Positions 46,047 through 55,964 of a stretch of 64,000 bases of DNA are shown one piece after another. Each line of letters opens with the position of its first letter. The first letter of the stretch is position 1. Both the position numbers and the translations under genes were made by a program. Source of the stretch: Mycobacterium sp. IS-1590. Lineage in GTDB: Bacteria > Actinomycetota > Actinomycetes > Mycobacteriales > Mycobacteriaceae. Location of the stretch: the NCBI RefSeq assembly GCF_001500025.1, contig NZ_LQIW01000051.1, positions 124,001 through 188,000 of the forward strand, written 5' to 3'. Under the pieces are notes generated by a model that was given only the letters and a program-made list of their open reading frames with translations, did no database searches and was not told where the DNA came from.

Positions 46047-47903
46047 GTGCCCGGCCCCCGACGCGTCATCGCCACGTTGTCCGCGATGGTGACACTGCTG
46101 GCCGCCTGCACCGTCAGCCCACCGCCCGCGCCGCAGAGCACCGACACAATGCAGCAGCCGCCGCCTCCTCCGTTGAAGGCGACGCAGATCATCATGGCGA
46201 TCGACTGGATCGGCCCGGGTTTCAATCCGCATCTGGTGTCCGACCAGTCGCCCGTCAACGCGGCGATCAGCTCGCTGGTGCTGCCCAGTTCCTTTCGGCC
46301 CATCGCCGATCCGAAAACCCCGACCGGGTCGCGCTGGGAACTCGACACCACGCTGTTGGACTCGGCAGAGGTGACGAGCCAAGACCCGTTCACCGTCACC
46401 TACAAGATCCGCCCCGAGGCGTCGTGGACCGACAACGCGCCGATCGCCGCCGACGACTACTGGTACCTGTGGCAGCAGATGGTCAGCCAACCCGGGGTCG
46501 TGGACCCCGCGGGCTACGACCTGATCACCGGCGTGCAGTCGGTCGAAGGCGGCAAGACCGCGGTCGTGACGTTCTCGCAGCCGTATCCGGCGTGGCGCGA
46601 GTTGTTCAACGACATCCTGCCGGCCCACATCGTCAAGGACGTCCCGGGCGGATTCGCCGCGGGCCTGGCGCGGGCCCTACCGGTCACGGGCGGTCAGTTC
46701 CGCGTCGAGAACATCGACCCCCAGCGCGACGAGATCCTGCTGGCCCGCAACGACCGCTACTGGGGCCCTCCGGCGAAGCCCGATCAGGTGTTGTTCCGGC
46801 GGGGCGGTGACTCGGCGGCGCTGGCCGATTCGATCCGCAACGGCGACACGCAGGTCGCCCAGGTGCACGGCGGATCGGCCGTGTTCGCCCAACTCTCGGC
46901 GATCCCCGACGTGCGCACGGCGCGGATCGTCACGCCGCGCGTGATGCGGTTGAGTCTGCGGGCCCAGCAGCCCGCGTTGCGCGACTCACAAGTGCGCAAG
47001 GCGATCCTCGGGTTGCTCGACGTCGACCTGCTCGCCGCTGTGGGCGCGGGCGACGACAACACGGTGACGTTGGCGCAGGCTCAGGTGCGCTCACCATCGG
47101 ATCCGGGTTACACCCCCACCGCGCCGCCCGCGATGGCCAAGGAGGACGCCCTCGGATTGCTGGCCGACGCGGGGTACGAGGTGGAACCGGTCCTGACCAG
47201 TGCGCCGCCCACACCCGGAAACCCGCCGCCGGACGGCGACCGCGGCCGCATCGCCAAGGACGGTGAGCCGTTGACGTTGGTGATCGGGGTGGCCGCCAAC
47301 GATCCGACGTCGGTGGCCGTGGCCAACACCGCGGCCGACCAACTGCGCAATGTCGGCATCGCGGCATCGGTGTCCGCGCTCGACCCCGTGGCGCTGTACG
47401 ACGAAGCCCTGCCCAACAACCGGGTCGACGCGGTGGTCGGCTGGAATCAGGCGGGCGGCGATCTGAGCACGGCGCTCGCGTCGCGCTACGGCTGCCGGGC
47501 GCTGGAGGCGACGCCGGTGGCGACCGTCCAGCCCGGGCCCCGGGCGACCGCGCCCGCCACCCCGACCCCGAGCACGACGCGGCCCACACCCACCGCGACC
47601 ACACCGAGCCCTGAGCCCGACCCCGAACCCGACGAACTGGTCCAGGCGCCGAGCAACATCACCGGGATCTGTGATCGCAGCATTCAGCCGAAGATCGACG
47701 CCGCGCTGGACGGCAGCGAAGACATCGCCGACGTCATCACGGCCGTCGAACCGCGCCTGTGGAACATGGCGACGGTGCTGCCGATCCTGCAGGACACCAC
47801 GATCGTGGCGTCCGGGCCCAGCGTGCAGAACGTCAGCCTGTCCGGCGCGGTGCCCGTCGGCATCGTCGGCGACGCCGGCCAATGGGTGAAGACCAAGCAG
47901 TAG
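46047..47903 (+). CDS. lpqW: lipoprotein LpqW, PIM/LAM branch regulator
   Basis: A 618-residue lipoprotein with signal peptide and lipobox LLAAC, followed by an oligopeptide-binding (SBP family 5) fold. A Pro/Thr-rich insert lies at about residues 500-535 ([20 protein letters not shown]). LpqW controls the balance between polar PIMs and LM/LAM, acting against PimE, which is also encoded in this window at 40.9 kb. GTG 46047 gives a proper signal peptide. Starts 56 bp after typA in the same direction. Confidence 0.9.
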   Translation: MPGPRRVIATLSAMVTLLAACTVSPPPAPQSTDTMQQPPPPPLKATQIIMAIDWIGPGFNPHLVSDQSPVNAAISSLVLPSSFRPIADPKTPTGSRWELDTTLLDSAEVTSQDPFTVTYKIRPEASWTDNAPIAADDYWYLWQQMVSQPGVVDPAGYDLITGVQSVEGGKTAVVTFSQPYPAWRELFNDILPAHIVKDVPGGFAAGLARALPVTGGQFRVENIDPQRDEILLARNDRYWGPPAKPDQVLFRRGGDSAALADSIRNGDTQVAQVHGGSAVFAQLSAIPDVRTARIVTPRVMRLSLRAQQPALRDSQVRKAILGLLDVDLLAAVGAGDDNTVTLAQAQVRSPSDPGYTPTAPPAMAKEDALGLLADAGYEVEPVLTSAPPTPGNPPPDGDRGRIAKDGEPLTLVIGVAANDPTSVAVANTAADQLRNVGIAASVSALDPVALYDEALPNNRVDAVVGWNQAGGDLSTALASRYGCRALEATPVATVQPGPRATAPATPTPSTTRPTPTATTPSPEPDPEPDELVQAPSNITGICDRSIQPKIDAALDGSEDIADVITAVEPRLWNMATVLPILQDTTIVASGPSVQNVSLSGAVPVGIVGDAGQWVKTKQ

Positions 47904-47924
47904 CGGCTCAACCAGCGAGCCGCT
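47902..47924. terminator. hairpin at convergent lpqW/ClC stops
   Basis: AGCGGCTC (47902-47909) and GAGCCGCT (47917-47924) are perfect arms with a 7-nt loop. The hairpin overlaps the stop codons of both convergent genes, which are 4 bp apart. The T run is weak, so it is at best a modest bidirectional terminator. Confidence 0.5.
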
Positions 47925-49137
47925 TGTCGCGCAGCCCGCGCAGGCCGTGCGCCGCGAACGCCGCGATCGCGAACACCACCAGCAGCCAATAGGGCGGATG
48001 CGCCAGCTCCCATACGAACAACGCGGCGAACGCCGGCGCCCGCTGGGTGATGGCCAGGACACCTGCCGCGCACGTCAGCGACAACGCCGAGACGGGGATG
48101 TCCGTGCCCGCCCACTGGTTCAGCGCGAGCGCGACGAGCGACCCGGCGGCCGCACCCGTCGCCAACGCGGGAGTGATCAGGCCGCCGACCGCGCCTGCGC
48201 GCAGGAACACCGCCGTCAGCAGCGGCTTCAGCAACAGGATCATGGCGGCCGCACCGAGGGTGAGCCCACTGTTGACGCTGACCGTGAGGATGCTCCTGCC
48301 GTTGCCCGGCAGTTCGGGCCACCAGATCGAACACACGCCGGTCAGCAAGCCGGCCGCGGCCACGGCGGGGATGAGCACCCATGAGCGCACCTGGATCCGC
48401 GGACGGGCAGCGGTCATCGCGCGGTCGAACGCCAAGCCGACGGCGGCGGCCAGCGGCGAGATCGCCACCGCCAGAAACACGAACAGCGGCGACAACTCGA
48501 AATCGGGCCACGTCAACGCGTGCTCGAGGTGCGTGACCGGCGCTGCCACCGCGACCGCCAGGCTCGACGTGATCAACGCCGCGCCGACCGCGCGCGGATG
48601 CCAGGTTCTGAGCAGGATGCTCGCCGTGAACAGGGCGCCGCCCACCGGCACGCTGTACACCGCGCCCAGCCCTGCGCCCGCGGCGCAGGCGAGCAGGATC
48701 TCGCGATCACGGGCGGTCAGGGCCAGCCGCGTCGTCCCGAAATCGCCGAGCGCAGCGGCGATCTGACGCGGAGCACTCTCGCGCCCCAGCGATGCGCCCG
48801 ACCCGACGAGCAACACCTGAAGTGCCGCGTCTATGCACAACGGCACGCGGGGCAGTCGCCGAGGCTCGCTGATCGCCGAGGACAGCGACGGGATCTCGGT
48901 GCGCCGCCGCAGCAGCCACCACCCGCAACCGGCCAGCGCCCCGCCGACCATCGGGCCTGCGGCGCGCCGGATGGGACTGCTCCCGCCGACACCGGTGAGC
49001 AGGGTGCCGAACGAGTAGTGGTACGTGAGGTGTTCGACGCCGTGCAGCAGCAGCGTCGTGGCCGCACCCGCGACGCCGGCGAGCAGGCCGATGATGACGA
49101 TCGCGCAACCGAACTCCACGGTGCGCCGGGACACCAC
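47908..49137 (-). CDS. ClC-family chloride channel/transporter
   Basis: A 409-residue ClC membrane protein with about 11 hydrophobic helices. The selectivity-filter regions are recognisable: [14 protein letters not shown] (GSGIP/GREGP-like) and [19 protein letters not shown] (GxFxP-like), though the first motif departs from the consensus (Ala-Pro for Gly-Pro). The gluex position Glu in GRES is present, which suggests Cl-/H+ exchange. GTG 49137 is used; the frame is open far upstream through mshB antisense. It replaces the Rv1167c-Rv1169c segment of M. tuberculosis. Confidence 0.82.
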   Translation of the reverse strand: MVSRRTVEFGCAIVIIGLLAGVAGAATTLLLHGVEHLTYHYSFGTLLTGVGGSSPIRRAAGPMVGGALAGCGWWLLRRRTEIPSLSSAISEPRRLPRVPLCIDAALQVLLVGSGASLGRESAPRQIAAALGDFGTTRLALTARDREILLACAAGAGLGAVYSVPVGGALFTASILLRTWHPRAVGAALITSSLAVAVAAPVTHLEHALTWPDFELSPLFVFLAVAISPLAAAVGLAFDRAMTAARPRIQVRSWVLIPAVAAAGLLTGVCSIWWPELPGNGRSILTVSVNSGLTLGAAAMILLLKPLLTAVFLRAGAVGGLITPALATGAAAGSLVALALNQWAGTDIPVSALSLTCAAGVLAITQRAPAFAALFVWELAHPPYWLLVVFAIAAFAAHGLRGLRDKRLAG

Positions 49138-49173
49138 GTGAATGTATGCCAGCCGGCAGGCAAGCTGGTGCGA

Positions 49174-50067
49174 ATGGAACGCGATGCTGTTGGCCCCCGC
49201 GGGCGGCTGTTGTTCGTCCACGCCCATCCCGACGACGAGACGCTGACCACCGGCGCCACGATCGCCCACTACGTCGCCCGCGGAGCGCAGGTGCGCGTCG
49301 TGACGTGCACGCTCGGCGAAGAGGGTGAGGTGATCGGCGAGCGGTGGGCGCACCTGGCCGTGGACGAGGCCGATCAGCTCGGCGGGTATCGCATCGGCGA
49401 GCTGACCACCGCCCTCAACGCTCTGGGCATCGACGAACCGGAGTACCTCGGCGGGGCCGGGCGCTGGCGCGACTCGGGGATGGCGGGCACACCGCGGCGT
49501 CACCACCAGAGGTTCATCGACGCCGATCCCGCCGAGTCGGTCGGTGCGCTGGTCGAGATCATCCGCGACCTGCGCCCCCACGTCGTCGTCACCTACGACC
49601 CCCGGGGCGGCTACGGCCATCCCGACCACATCCACACGCACGAGGTGACGATGGCCGCCGTGGCGGCCGCGGGAGGGACGGAGTTCGCAGACCAGCCGTG
49701 GACCGTGCCGAAGGTCTACTGGGCGGTGATCTCCACGACCGCGATCGCCGAAGCGCTGGCCGCGATCGACGACGCACCCGCACAGTGGACCCGGGTGACC
49801 GTGGACGAGGTCCCGTTCGGCTACCCCGACGACGAGATCGACGCGGTGATCGACGATCCCGGGCAGTTGAGCGCCAAGGTGGCGGCGATGCGCGCGCACG
49901 CCACGCAGATCAGCGTCGCCCCGAACGGTCGCTCGTTCGCGCTGTCCAACAACATCGCGCTGCCGATCGGCGCCGCCGAGCACTACATCCTGGCCGCCGG
50001 AACGGCCGGTGAACGCGACAGCCGAGGCTGGGAAACCGACCTCCTGGCCGGACTGGACCTTCAATAG
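49174..50067 (+). CDS. mshB: mycothiol deacetylase MshB
   Basis: A 297-residue zinc deacetylase. The metal site is HAHPDDE (H18, D21) at the N-terminus plus the later His in [11 protein letters not shown]; Asp20 is the catalytic base. It removes acetyl from GlcNAc-inositol in mycothiol synthesis. ATG 49174 is used; GTG 49168 is an alternative. The long upstream open frame is antisense to the ClC gene. The close match to Rv1170, including [14 protein letters not shown], makes it certain. Confidence 0.93.
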   Translation: MERDAVGPRGRLLFVHAHPDDETLTTGATIAHYVARGAQVRVVTCTLGEEGEVIGERWAHLAVDEADQLGGYRIGELTTALNALGIDEPEYLGGAGRWRDSGMAGTPRRHHQRFIDADPAESVGALVEIIRDLRPHVVVTYDPRGGYGHPDHIHTHEVTMAAVAAAGGTEFADQPWTVPKVYWAVISTTAIAEALAAIDDAPAQWTRVTVDEVPFGYPDDEIDAVIDDPGQLSAKVAAMRAHATQISVAPNGRSFALSNNIALPIGAAEHYILAAGTAGERDSRGWETDLLAGLDLQ

Positions 50068-50123
50068 CGGCACAAAGAGGGAGTAAGCTCGCCCGCAGTC
50101 GGCGGCGCGAGAAGGGACGGCAC

Positions 50124-50231
50124 ATGGATCCAGACCTCGATCCCAACCTGCAGCACTGGCAGGACCGGTTCGACAGCCTGCAGTGGGTGATCGGTTCCCT
50201 CACCGGCATGCTGGACAGCATCCCGACCTGA
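50124..50231 (+). CDS. candidate 35-residue protein between mshB and Rv1171-like gene
   Basis: A short frame, MDPDLDPNLQHWQDRFDSLQ then WVIGSLTGMLDSIPT, with AAGGGA 7 nt before its ATG. It is acidic at the start and helical. Its stop TGA overlaps a CTG codon from which the next gene could start. Good ribosome site and base composition support it; function unknown. Confidence 0.5.
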   Translation: MDPDLDPNLQHWQDRFDSLQWVIGSLTGMLDSIPT

Positions 50232-50614
50232 ACTCACGCACCTTCGCCGCCGCGCCTCGACGCGTGGCGGTCCTGACGCTGCTGGCCATCGATGGGGTGC
50301 TGTGCGCCATCGCTTCGGCCATGTTCCTTCCGCTCCGCCTCGGATCCATTCCATTTCCGATCAGCGCGCTGATCGCCGGCCTGGTCAACGCCGCGCTGGT
50401 GTGGGCCGCGTTGCACTGGACGTCGTCGCCGCGGGTCGCGGCCGTTCCGCTGTGGACCTGGCTGTTGACGGTCGCGCTGATGACGCTGGGCGGTCCGGGA
50501 GACGACCTGATCTTCGGCGGGGCCGGCGTCATGGAGTACGCGGCCTTGCTGCTCCTCGTGCTCGGCACGCTGCCGCCCGCGGCGGTCCTGCGGGCGGCGG
50601 TGAAGCAGACCTGA
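50183..50614 (+). CDS. Rv1171-like four-helix membrane protein
   Basis: A small membrane protein (143 residues from GTG 50183) with about four helices starting at VAVLTLLAIDGVLCAIAS and containing LGSIPFPISALIAGLVNAALVW. It is placed between mshB and the fbiC region, as Rv1171. Start is uncertain: GTG 50183 overlaps the 35-residue frame, GTG 50264 begins directly at TM1, and CTG 50228 would overlap the upstream TGA. Function unknown. Confidence 0.7.
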   Translation: MGDRFPHRHAGQHPDLNSRTFAAAPRRVAVLTLLAIDGVLCAIASAMFLPLRLGSIPFPISALIAGLVNAALVWAALHWTSSPRVAAVPLWTWLLTVALMTLGGPGDDLIFGGAGVMEYAALLLLVLGTLPPAAVLRAAVKQT

Positions 50615-50616
50615 CG

Positions 50617-51837
50617 TTACGTCGTCCCGGCCGCCGACCCGGTGGCCTCGGCGGAGTTCTGGTCCGTACCGTCCTGCGGGTCCAGGTCCCCGGCCGCGTT
50701 CGGCGACGGCGCCTGTGCCGATGGCGGCTGGGGTGCGGCGGCCTCGAGGTCATCCTTCGCATCCAGGGCAACTGAGCCGTCGGTCGTCTGCGGATTCGTC
50801 GTGCCGATCGGTGTGGCGATCGCCGACGCGCGGATCTCACCTTGTGCCTGAACGGTTGTCGTGGTGGCCCTGGTGTCCGTCGTGGTGGTGGTCGTCAACT
50901 CCTTCTCACCGTCGAGTTCGAGTTCGGGCCCGCCATTGAGTTCGGGTTCGGCGCCCTCGGTGAGTCCGTCGGCGTTGGGCTCGCCCTCGAGCTTTTCGGT
51001 CCCCGGCACCTGTTCGAGCTGCGCCCCGTCGACATCGGAGAGTTCGCCGCCGACCTCACCCTCGAATTCGCTGACGCCCTGTTGGACGATCCCCTGACGC
51101 TGGGTGAGCGTCTCGTCGAAGTCCTTGACACCGTCGTCCAGTTCGTCTTCCTGGTCCACCTTGGCTTCGGGGAGGTTCGTTTCGTCGAGCGCGGAGAGCT
51201 GGATCCCGGCTTCGGCGGCCTCGGCCGCGAACGGGCCGATGGGCGGGATCGGCGGCAGCGGCGGGAGCCAGAAAGCAAGCTGGTCGTTGGCGAGGAAGAT
51301 GAACGAATTGATGGTGTCGACGGCGACGCGGACCAGCCCGTCCCAGAAGCTGATGTTCCCGCCGAGCCAGTCGGCGATGTTGAACGTGATGCTTTGCACG
51401 ATGCGTTCGCCGAAGTTGTAGAAGATCTCGATCTGCGGGGCGAGCCAGCCGACGTAGGGGATCCAGCCGACGGCGTATGCGGCCACGTCGAAGCCCCATT
51501 CCACCCACGGTTCGATCGCGTTGTAGACGTTCTTGATCGCGCTGTCGATCGAATTGCCGCCGACGACGTTCGGGAAGTTCGGGGAAGGGAACGGGGCGCG
51601 GGCGCTCGGCGGGACGACGATTCTCTCGAGCCACCAGACCAGCAACTCGGGCAGCTCGAGATCGGGAACTGAGGGCCCGGTTCGCACCGTCGAGGTCGTG
51701 GTTTGCGCCAACGCCACCAGTCGGACGGTGGGAGTTGGTTCCGGCGGCGGGGCAGGGCGTACCGGGGCGATCACCACAGCGCTCACCGCCAGGATGATCA
51801 CTGCCATCGTCAAGATTGAGTATGCAGAGCGCTTCAC
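50617..51837 (-). CDS. secreted protein with mycobacterial PE/PPE-associated-type domain
   Basis: A 406-residue protein. Residues 8-25 are a signal or anchor helix (ILTMAVIILAVSAVVIA). Residues 95-200 form an aromatic-rich domain (IDSAIKNVYNAIEPWVEWGF; VGWIPYVGWLAPQIEIFYNF; AFWLPPLPPIPP) that I recall from some mycobacterial PE/PGRS-type and secreted proteins. Residues 210-406 are acidic, Glu/Asp/Thr-rich and probably disordered. GTG start. It occupies the place of PE12 (Rv1172c) before fbiC. Function unknown. Confidence 0.65.
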   Translation of the reverse strand: MKRSAYSILTMAVIILAVSAVVIAPVRPAPPPEPTPTVRLVALAQTTTSTVRTGPSVPDLELPELLVWWLERIVVPPSARAPFPSPNFPNVVGGNSIDSAIKNVYNAIEPWVEWGFDVAAYAVGWIPYVGWLAPQIEIFYNFGERIVQSITFNIADWLGGNISFWDGLVRVAVDTINSFIFLANDQLAFWLPPLPPIPPIGPFAAEAAEAGIQLSALDETNLPEAKVDQEDELDDGVKDFDETLTQRQGIVQQGVSEFEGEVGGELSDVDGAQLEQVPGTEKLEGEPNADGLTEGAEPELNGGPELELDGEKELTTTTTTDTRATTTTVQAQGEIRASAIATPIGTTNPQTTDGSVALDAKDDLEAAAPQPPSAQAPSPNAAGDLDPQDGTDQNSAEATGSAAGTT

Positions 51838-52049
51838 GTAGTCCTCCAAAGCCCCGACCCTCAGCAAACTACGCCGATATTTGCTCGCGCGTAACCGAAT
51901 GACGGCGCGAGTTTGCTGCGGTTCACCGATCCGATGGCAGCGTGCCGCCGACGCCACCGTCCGGACTACTGTTGCCGATATGTCAGGCGCCGATGTTTCA
52001 GGAAGTGAGACGCGCGGATGATCCTCAACGAGCGCGGGGTTATACGGGA

Positions 52050-54629
52050 GTGGCTCTGAACCCCCAGCACGGCGCCGATCTGCCCGACCCGGTGATACCA
52101 CCGAAACCCGATCAGCCCAGTCCGGCGGCTCTCCGGCGGGTGCTGCGCCGCGCGCGCGACGGGGTGGCCCTCAACGTCGACGAAGCCGCGATCGCGATGA
52201 CCGCCCGCGGGGATGACCTCGCCGATCTGTGCACCAGCGCGTCCCGGGTGCGCGACGCGGGACTCGAAGCGGCCGGCCGGCGCGGGCCCTCGGGGCGCCT
52301 TCCGGTCAGCTACTCGCGCAAAGTGTTCATCCCCGTCACGCATCTGTGCCGCGACACCTGCCACTACTGCACGTTCGTCACCGTCCCGGGCCTGCTGCGT
52401 GCACAGGGCAAAGGCATGTACATGGAGCCCGACGAGATCCTCGACGTCGCGCGGCGCGGTGCGCAATTGGGTTGTAAGGAAGCGTTGTTCACGCTCGGCG
52501 ACCGCCCCGAGGCGCGGTGGGACGAGGCCCGTCAATGGCTCGACGAGCGGGGGTACGACTCGACGCTGGACTATGTGCGCGCGATGGCGATCCGCGTCCT
52601 CGAGGAGACCGGGCTGCTGCCGCACCTGAATCCGGGCGTGATGAGTTGGTCGGAGCTGTCGCGGCTCAAACCGGTAGCGCCGTCGATGGGCATGATGCTC
52701 GAGACCACGTCGCGGCGGCTGTATGAGACGCGTGGTGCCGCCCATTACGGGAGCCCGGACAAGGACCCGGAGGTCCGGCTGCGGACGCTGGCCGACGCCG
52801 GCCGGCTGTCGATTCCGTTCACCACGGGCCTGCTGGTCGGGATCGGGGAGACGCTTGTCGAGCGGGCCGAGACCATTCATGCGATTCGCCGGTCGCACAA
52901 GGAGTTCGGGCACGTTCAGGAAGTGATCGTGCAGAACTTCCGGGCCAAGGACCACACCGCGATGGCCTCGTCACCCGATGCGGAATTCGAGGATTTCCTG
53001 GCGACGATCGCGGTGACCCGGCTGGTGCTGGGACCCAAGATGCGGGTCCAGGCGCCGCCGAACCTGGTGTCGCGCAACGAGTGTCTGGCCCTCGTCGGCG
53101 CCGGGGTCGACGACTGGGGTGGCGTCTCGCCGCTGACCCCCGACCACGTCAACCCCGAACGTCCGTGGCCGGCGCTCGACGAGCTGGCCGCCGTGACCGC
53201 CGACGCCGGCTACGACCTGGTGCAACGGCTCACCGCGCAGCCGCAGTACGTGCAGGCGGGTGCGGCGTGGATCGACCCGCGGGTGCGCGGACACGTCGAC
53301 GCGCTGGCCGACCCCGACACCGGTTTGGCGCTGGACGTCAACCCGACCGGCCGGCCGTGGCAGGAGCCCGACGAGGCGTCGGAGTCGTTGGGCCGCACCG
53401 ACCTTCACTCGGCTATCGACGCCGCGGGCCGGCTCACCGAGACCCGCAGCGACCTCGACAGCGCGTTCGGTGACTGGGAGTCGATCCGCGAGAAGATCTC
53501 CGAGCTCGCGGCCAGGGCGCCCGAACGCATCGACACCGATGTGCTGGCGGCGTTGCGCGCCGCCGAACGCGATCCGGCCGGGTTGTCTGACGACGAGTAC
53601 CTGGCGTTGGCGTGCGCCGACGGTCCCGCTCTGGACGCCGTTGCCGCGCTTGCCGATTCGCTGCGTCGTGACGCGGTCGGTGAGGACGTCACGTTCGTCG
53701 TCAACCGCAACATCAACTTCACCAACATCTGCTACACCGGCTGCCGGTTCTGTGCCTTCGCGCAGCGTAAAGGCGACGCCGACGCGTACTCGCTGTCGGT
53801 CGACGAGGTCGCCGACCGGGCGTGGGAGGCGCACGTCGCGGGTGCGACCGAGGTGTGCATGCAGGGCGGTATCGACCCCGAACTGCCCGTCACCGGCTAC
53901 GCCGATCTGGTGCGCGCGGTGCGCAAGCGGGTGCCGTCGATGCACGTACACGCGTTCTCGCCGATGGAGATCGCCAACGGCGTCACCCGCAGCGGCCTGT
54001 CGATTCGGGAATGGCTGACCTCGTTGCGCGAGGCGGGATTGGGCAGCATCCCGGGCACCGCGGCCGAGATCCTCGACGACGAAGTGCGCTGGGTGCTGAC
54101 GAAGGGCAAGCTGCCGACGTCGATGTGGATCGAGGTCGTGACGACCGCCCACGAGGTCGGGCTGCGGTCCAGTTCGACGATGATGTACGGCCACGTCGAC
54201 CAGCCGCGACACTGGGTCGGCCACCTACGGGTGTTGCGCGAGATCCAGGACCGCACGGGCGGTTTCACCGAGTTCGTGCCGCTGCCGTTCGTGCATCAGA
54301 GCTCGCCCCTGTATTTGGCCGGTGGTGCGCGGCCGGGGCCGACACATCGCGACAACCGCGCTGTGCACGCGCTCGCGCGCATCATGCTGCACGGCCGGAT
54401 CTCCAACATCCAGACCAGCTGGGTCAAACTCGGCGTCGAGCGCACCCAGGTGATGCTCACCGGCGGGGCCAACGACCTCGGCGGCACGCTGATGGAGGAG
54501 ACCATCTCGCGGATGGCCGGTTCGGAGTTCGGCTCCTACAAGACCGTCGAGGAACTCGTCGCGATCGCCGAGGGCATCGGGCGCCCGGCGCGCCAGCGTT
54601 CCACGACGTACGCCCCCCTCGCCGCCTAG
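52050..54629 (+). CDS. fbiC: FO synthase FbiC
   Basis: An 859-residue bifunctional radical-SAM enzyme (CofG-CofH fusion, the actinobacterial form). Two CxxxCxxC iron-sulfur motifs are at C100-C104-C107 (CRDTCHYC) and C561-C565-C568 (CYTGCRFC). It makes the deazaflavin FO of coenzyme F420 from a pyrimidine and tyrosine. Its length compares with 856 in M. tuberculosis. GTG 52050. The F420 user Rv1155-like gene is also in the window. It is divergent from the secreted-protein gene (starts about 210 bp apart). Confidence 0.95.
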   Translation: MALNPQHGADLPDPVIPPKPDQPSPAALRRVLRRARDGVALNVDEAAIAMTARGDDLADLCTSASRVRDAGLEAAGRRGPSGRLPVSYSRKVFIPVTHLCRDTCHYCTFVTVPGLLRAQGKGMYMEPDEILDVARRGAQLGCKEALFTLGDRPEARWDEARQWLDERGYDSTLDYVRAMAIRVLEETGLLPHLNPGVMSWSELSRLKPVAPSMGMMLETTSRRLYETRGAAHYGSPDKDPEVRLRTLADAGRLSIPFTTGLLVGIGETLVERAETIHAIRRSHKEFGHVQEVIVQNFRAKDHTAMASSPDAEFEDFLATIAVTRLVLGPKMRVQAPPNLVSRNECLALVGAGVDDWGGVSPLTPDHVNPERPWPALDELAAVTADAGYDLVQRLTAQPQYVQAGAAWIDPRVRGHVDALADPDTGLALDVNPTGRPWQEPDEASESLGRTDLHSAIDAAGRLTETRSDLDSAFGDWESIREKISELAARAPERIDTDVLAALRAAERDPAGLSDDEYLALACADGPALDAVAALADSLRRDAVGEDVTFVVNRNINFTNICYTGCRFCAFAQRKGDADAYSLSVDEVADRAWEAHVAGATEVCMQGGIDPELPVTGYADLVRAVRKRVPSMHVHAFSPMEIANGVTRSGLSIREWLTSLREAGLGSIPGTAAEILDDEVRWVLTKGKLPTSMWIEVVTTAHEVGLRSSSTMMYGHVDQPRHWVGHLRVLREIQDRTGGFTEFVPLPFVHQSSPLYLAGGARPGPTHRDNRAVHALARIMLHGRISNIQTSWVKLGVERTQVMLTGGANDLGGTLMEETISRMAGSEFGSYKTVEELVAIAEGIGRPARQRSTTYAPLAA

Positions 54630-54649
54630 CCTCCTCCCTCACCTTTCCA

Positions 54650-54718
54650 GGCCGCGAGCGACCGCGTTTGCACACGGACACGCCGCGTTTCCGTGGCATT
54701 TGGCGGTCGCTCGCGGCC
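54650..54718. repeat. dispersed hairpin element, copy 2
   Basis: Perfect 16-bp inverted arms: GGCCGCGAGCGACCGC (54650-54665) and GCGGTCGCTCGCGGCC (54703-54718), with an inner CACGGA/TCCGTG stem. The core GACCGCGTTTGCAC also occurs at 38997-39054. Located 20 bp after fbiC, so it may end that transcript. Confidence 0.75.
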
Positions 54719-54743
54719 GGTGAGGGGCCTCGGGGAATAAGAC

Positions 54744-54757
54744 CGGACTGTAGTCCG
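54744..54757. promoter_or_regulatory. palindrome upstream of yceI
   Basis: CGGACT-GT-AGTCCG is a perfect 6-bp inverted repeat about 43 bp before the yceI start, with a second GTAG/CTAC pair (54751-54765) overlapping it. Probable regulator site, perhaps of a MarR or HxlR type; not proven. Confidence 0.45.
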
Positions 54758-54799
54758 CTTCTACTCGTGTAGGCCAATCAAAACGAAGGAGCAACGAAT

Positions 54800-55348
54800 A
54801 TGACCACAGCCGTCAAGAGCCCTCTTTCCGTCGGCACCTGGGCCATCGACCCCGTGCACTCGACCGTCGGGTTCTCCGTACGCCACATGATGGTGAGCAA
54901 GGTGCGCGGCACGTTCGACGACGTCAACGGCGCGATCACCGTCGCCGAGGACGGCACCCCCTCGGTCACCGCCGAAATCAAGGTCGACTCCGTCAACACC
55001 CGCAACGAGCAACGCGACGGCCACCTCAAGTCGGGCGACTTCTTCGACACCGCGAAGCATCCGATCGCCACCTTTACCTCGACCGGTGTGCGGCCCAACG
55101 GCGACACCTATCTCGTCGATGGCGACTTCACACTCAAGGGCGTCACCAAACCGATCACCCTGGAAGTCGAGTTCAGCGGCGTCAACCCCGGCATGGGACA
55201 GGGCGAGGTCGCGGGCTTCGAAGCCTCAGTTGTGCTGAACCGCAGAGACTTCGGCATCGACATCGACATGCCCCTCGAGACCGGCGGTGCCGTCGTCGGC
55301 GACAAGGTCACCATCACCCTCGAAATCGAGGCCGTCAAGCAGGCCTGA
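54800..55348 (+). CDS. YceI-family protein
   Basis: A 182-residue YceI lipocalin-like beta-barrel. WAIDPVHSTVGFSVRHMMVSKVRGTF, HPIATFTSTG, FTLKGVTKPITLEVEF and the ending VTITLEIEA are typical. Family members bind polyisoprenoids such as quinones. No signal peptide is present, unlike E. coli YceI, so it is likely cytoplasmic. GAAGGAGCAA precedes the ATG. A palindrome upstream may control it. Confidence 0.9.
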   Translation: MTTAVKSPLSVGTWAIDPVHSTVGFSVRHMMVSKVRGTFDDVNGAITVAEDGTPSVTAEIKVDSVNTRNEQRDGHLKSGDFFDTAKHPIATFTSTGVRPNGDTYLVDGDFTLKGVTKPITLEVEFSGVNPGMGQGEVAGFEASVVLNRRDFGIDIDMPLETGGAVVGDKVTITLEIEAVKQA

Positions 55349-55352
55349 CCCG

Positions 55353-55964
55353 TCAGGTCTTGAGCTGTAGCGGAGGTGGTGCCTCGTCGGGTACCACCGC
55401 CGCGATGGCCGATTCGAGAAGCCAGAACACCACCGTCGAGACCAGGATCGCGAGAGCGGGCAGAACGACGATCGGCGCCGCGACGAGCAGCACCAGAAGT
55501 ACTGCGCCCGGCACGTCCTGCCACCATCCGGCGCCTCCTTTGCCCTGCAGGATCGCGGACAGCCGCACCGCCGCCCAGATGATCCAGCGCCTCAGTAGGC
55601 TCACGCCGTCGCGCTGCATCTGCAGGCGAAAGCGATAGTCGGCGGTTCGGCGGTCGCACCCCGTGCGTTCGGGAAAGCGCCACAGATAGTCGTGCAGGAC
55701 GGCCGCACGGGCATACCGCCCGGCGCGGGGCACGAACCAGGCGACCACGCCCGGCACCGACACCAGATCGGTCGCGAAATCGGCGTGGACCTCGAACTGC
55801 TGGTTCGGCCCCTCGAAGCCGAGCGGCTGCGTGGTGCGCCATTCGTCCCACGCACTCTCCTTGAAGACCCGCTTGGCGGCGCGTACAGCGTCGAGTTCCG
55901 GCGCCGTCAGTTGTCGGACATGGAGGACGGCCGTCTTGTCGGCCGGCGGGACACAACGTTCCAT
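55353..55964 (-). CDS. DUF1353 protein with C-terminal membrane helices
   Basis: A 203-residue protein. The first 130 residues hold the DUF1353 domain, typical of phage and phage-like genes: FATDLVSVPGVVAWFVPRAG and ARAAVLHDYLW. The last 60 contain two hydrophobic helices (VLLVLLVAAPIVVLPALAIL and the next). ATG 55964 is used; an open extension to 56042 is possible. No other phage gene is near. It converges on yceI, 4 bp from its stop. Function unknown. Confidence 0.75.
   Translation of the reverse strand: MERCVPPADKTAVLHVRQLTAPELDAVRAAKRVFKESAWDEWRTTQPLGFEGPNQQFEVHADFATDLVSVPGVVAWFVPRAGRYARAAVLHDYLWRFPERTGCDRRTADYRFRLQMQRDGVSLLRRWIIWAAVRLSAILQGKGGAGWWQDVPGAVLLVLLVAAPIVVLPALAILVSTVVFWLLESAIAAVVPDEAPPPLQLKT

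Noticed and set aside
49138-50073. N-terminal extension of the ClC gene antisense to mshB
   Set aside because: No family homology before the GTG at 49137; mshB is certain on the other strand.
52971-54224. Minus-strand frame antisense to fbiC
   Set aside because: fbiC is fully supported by motifs; the antisense product is low-complexity.
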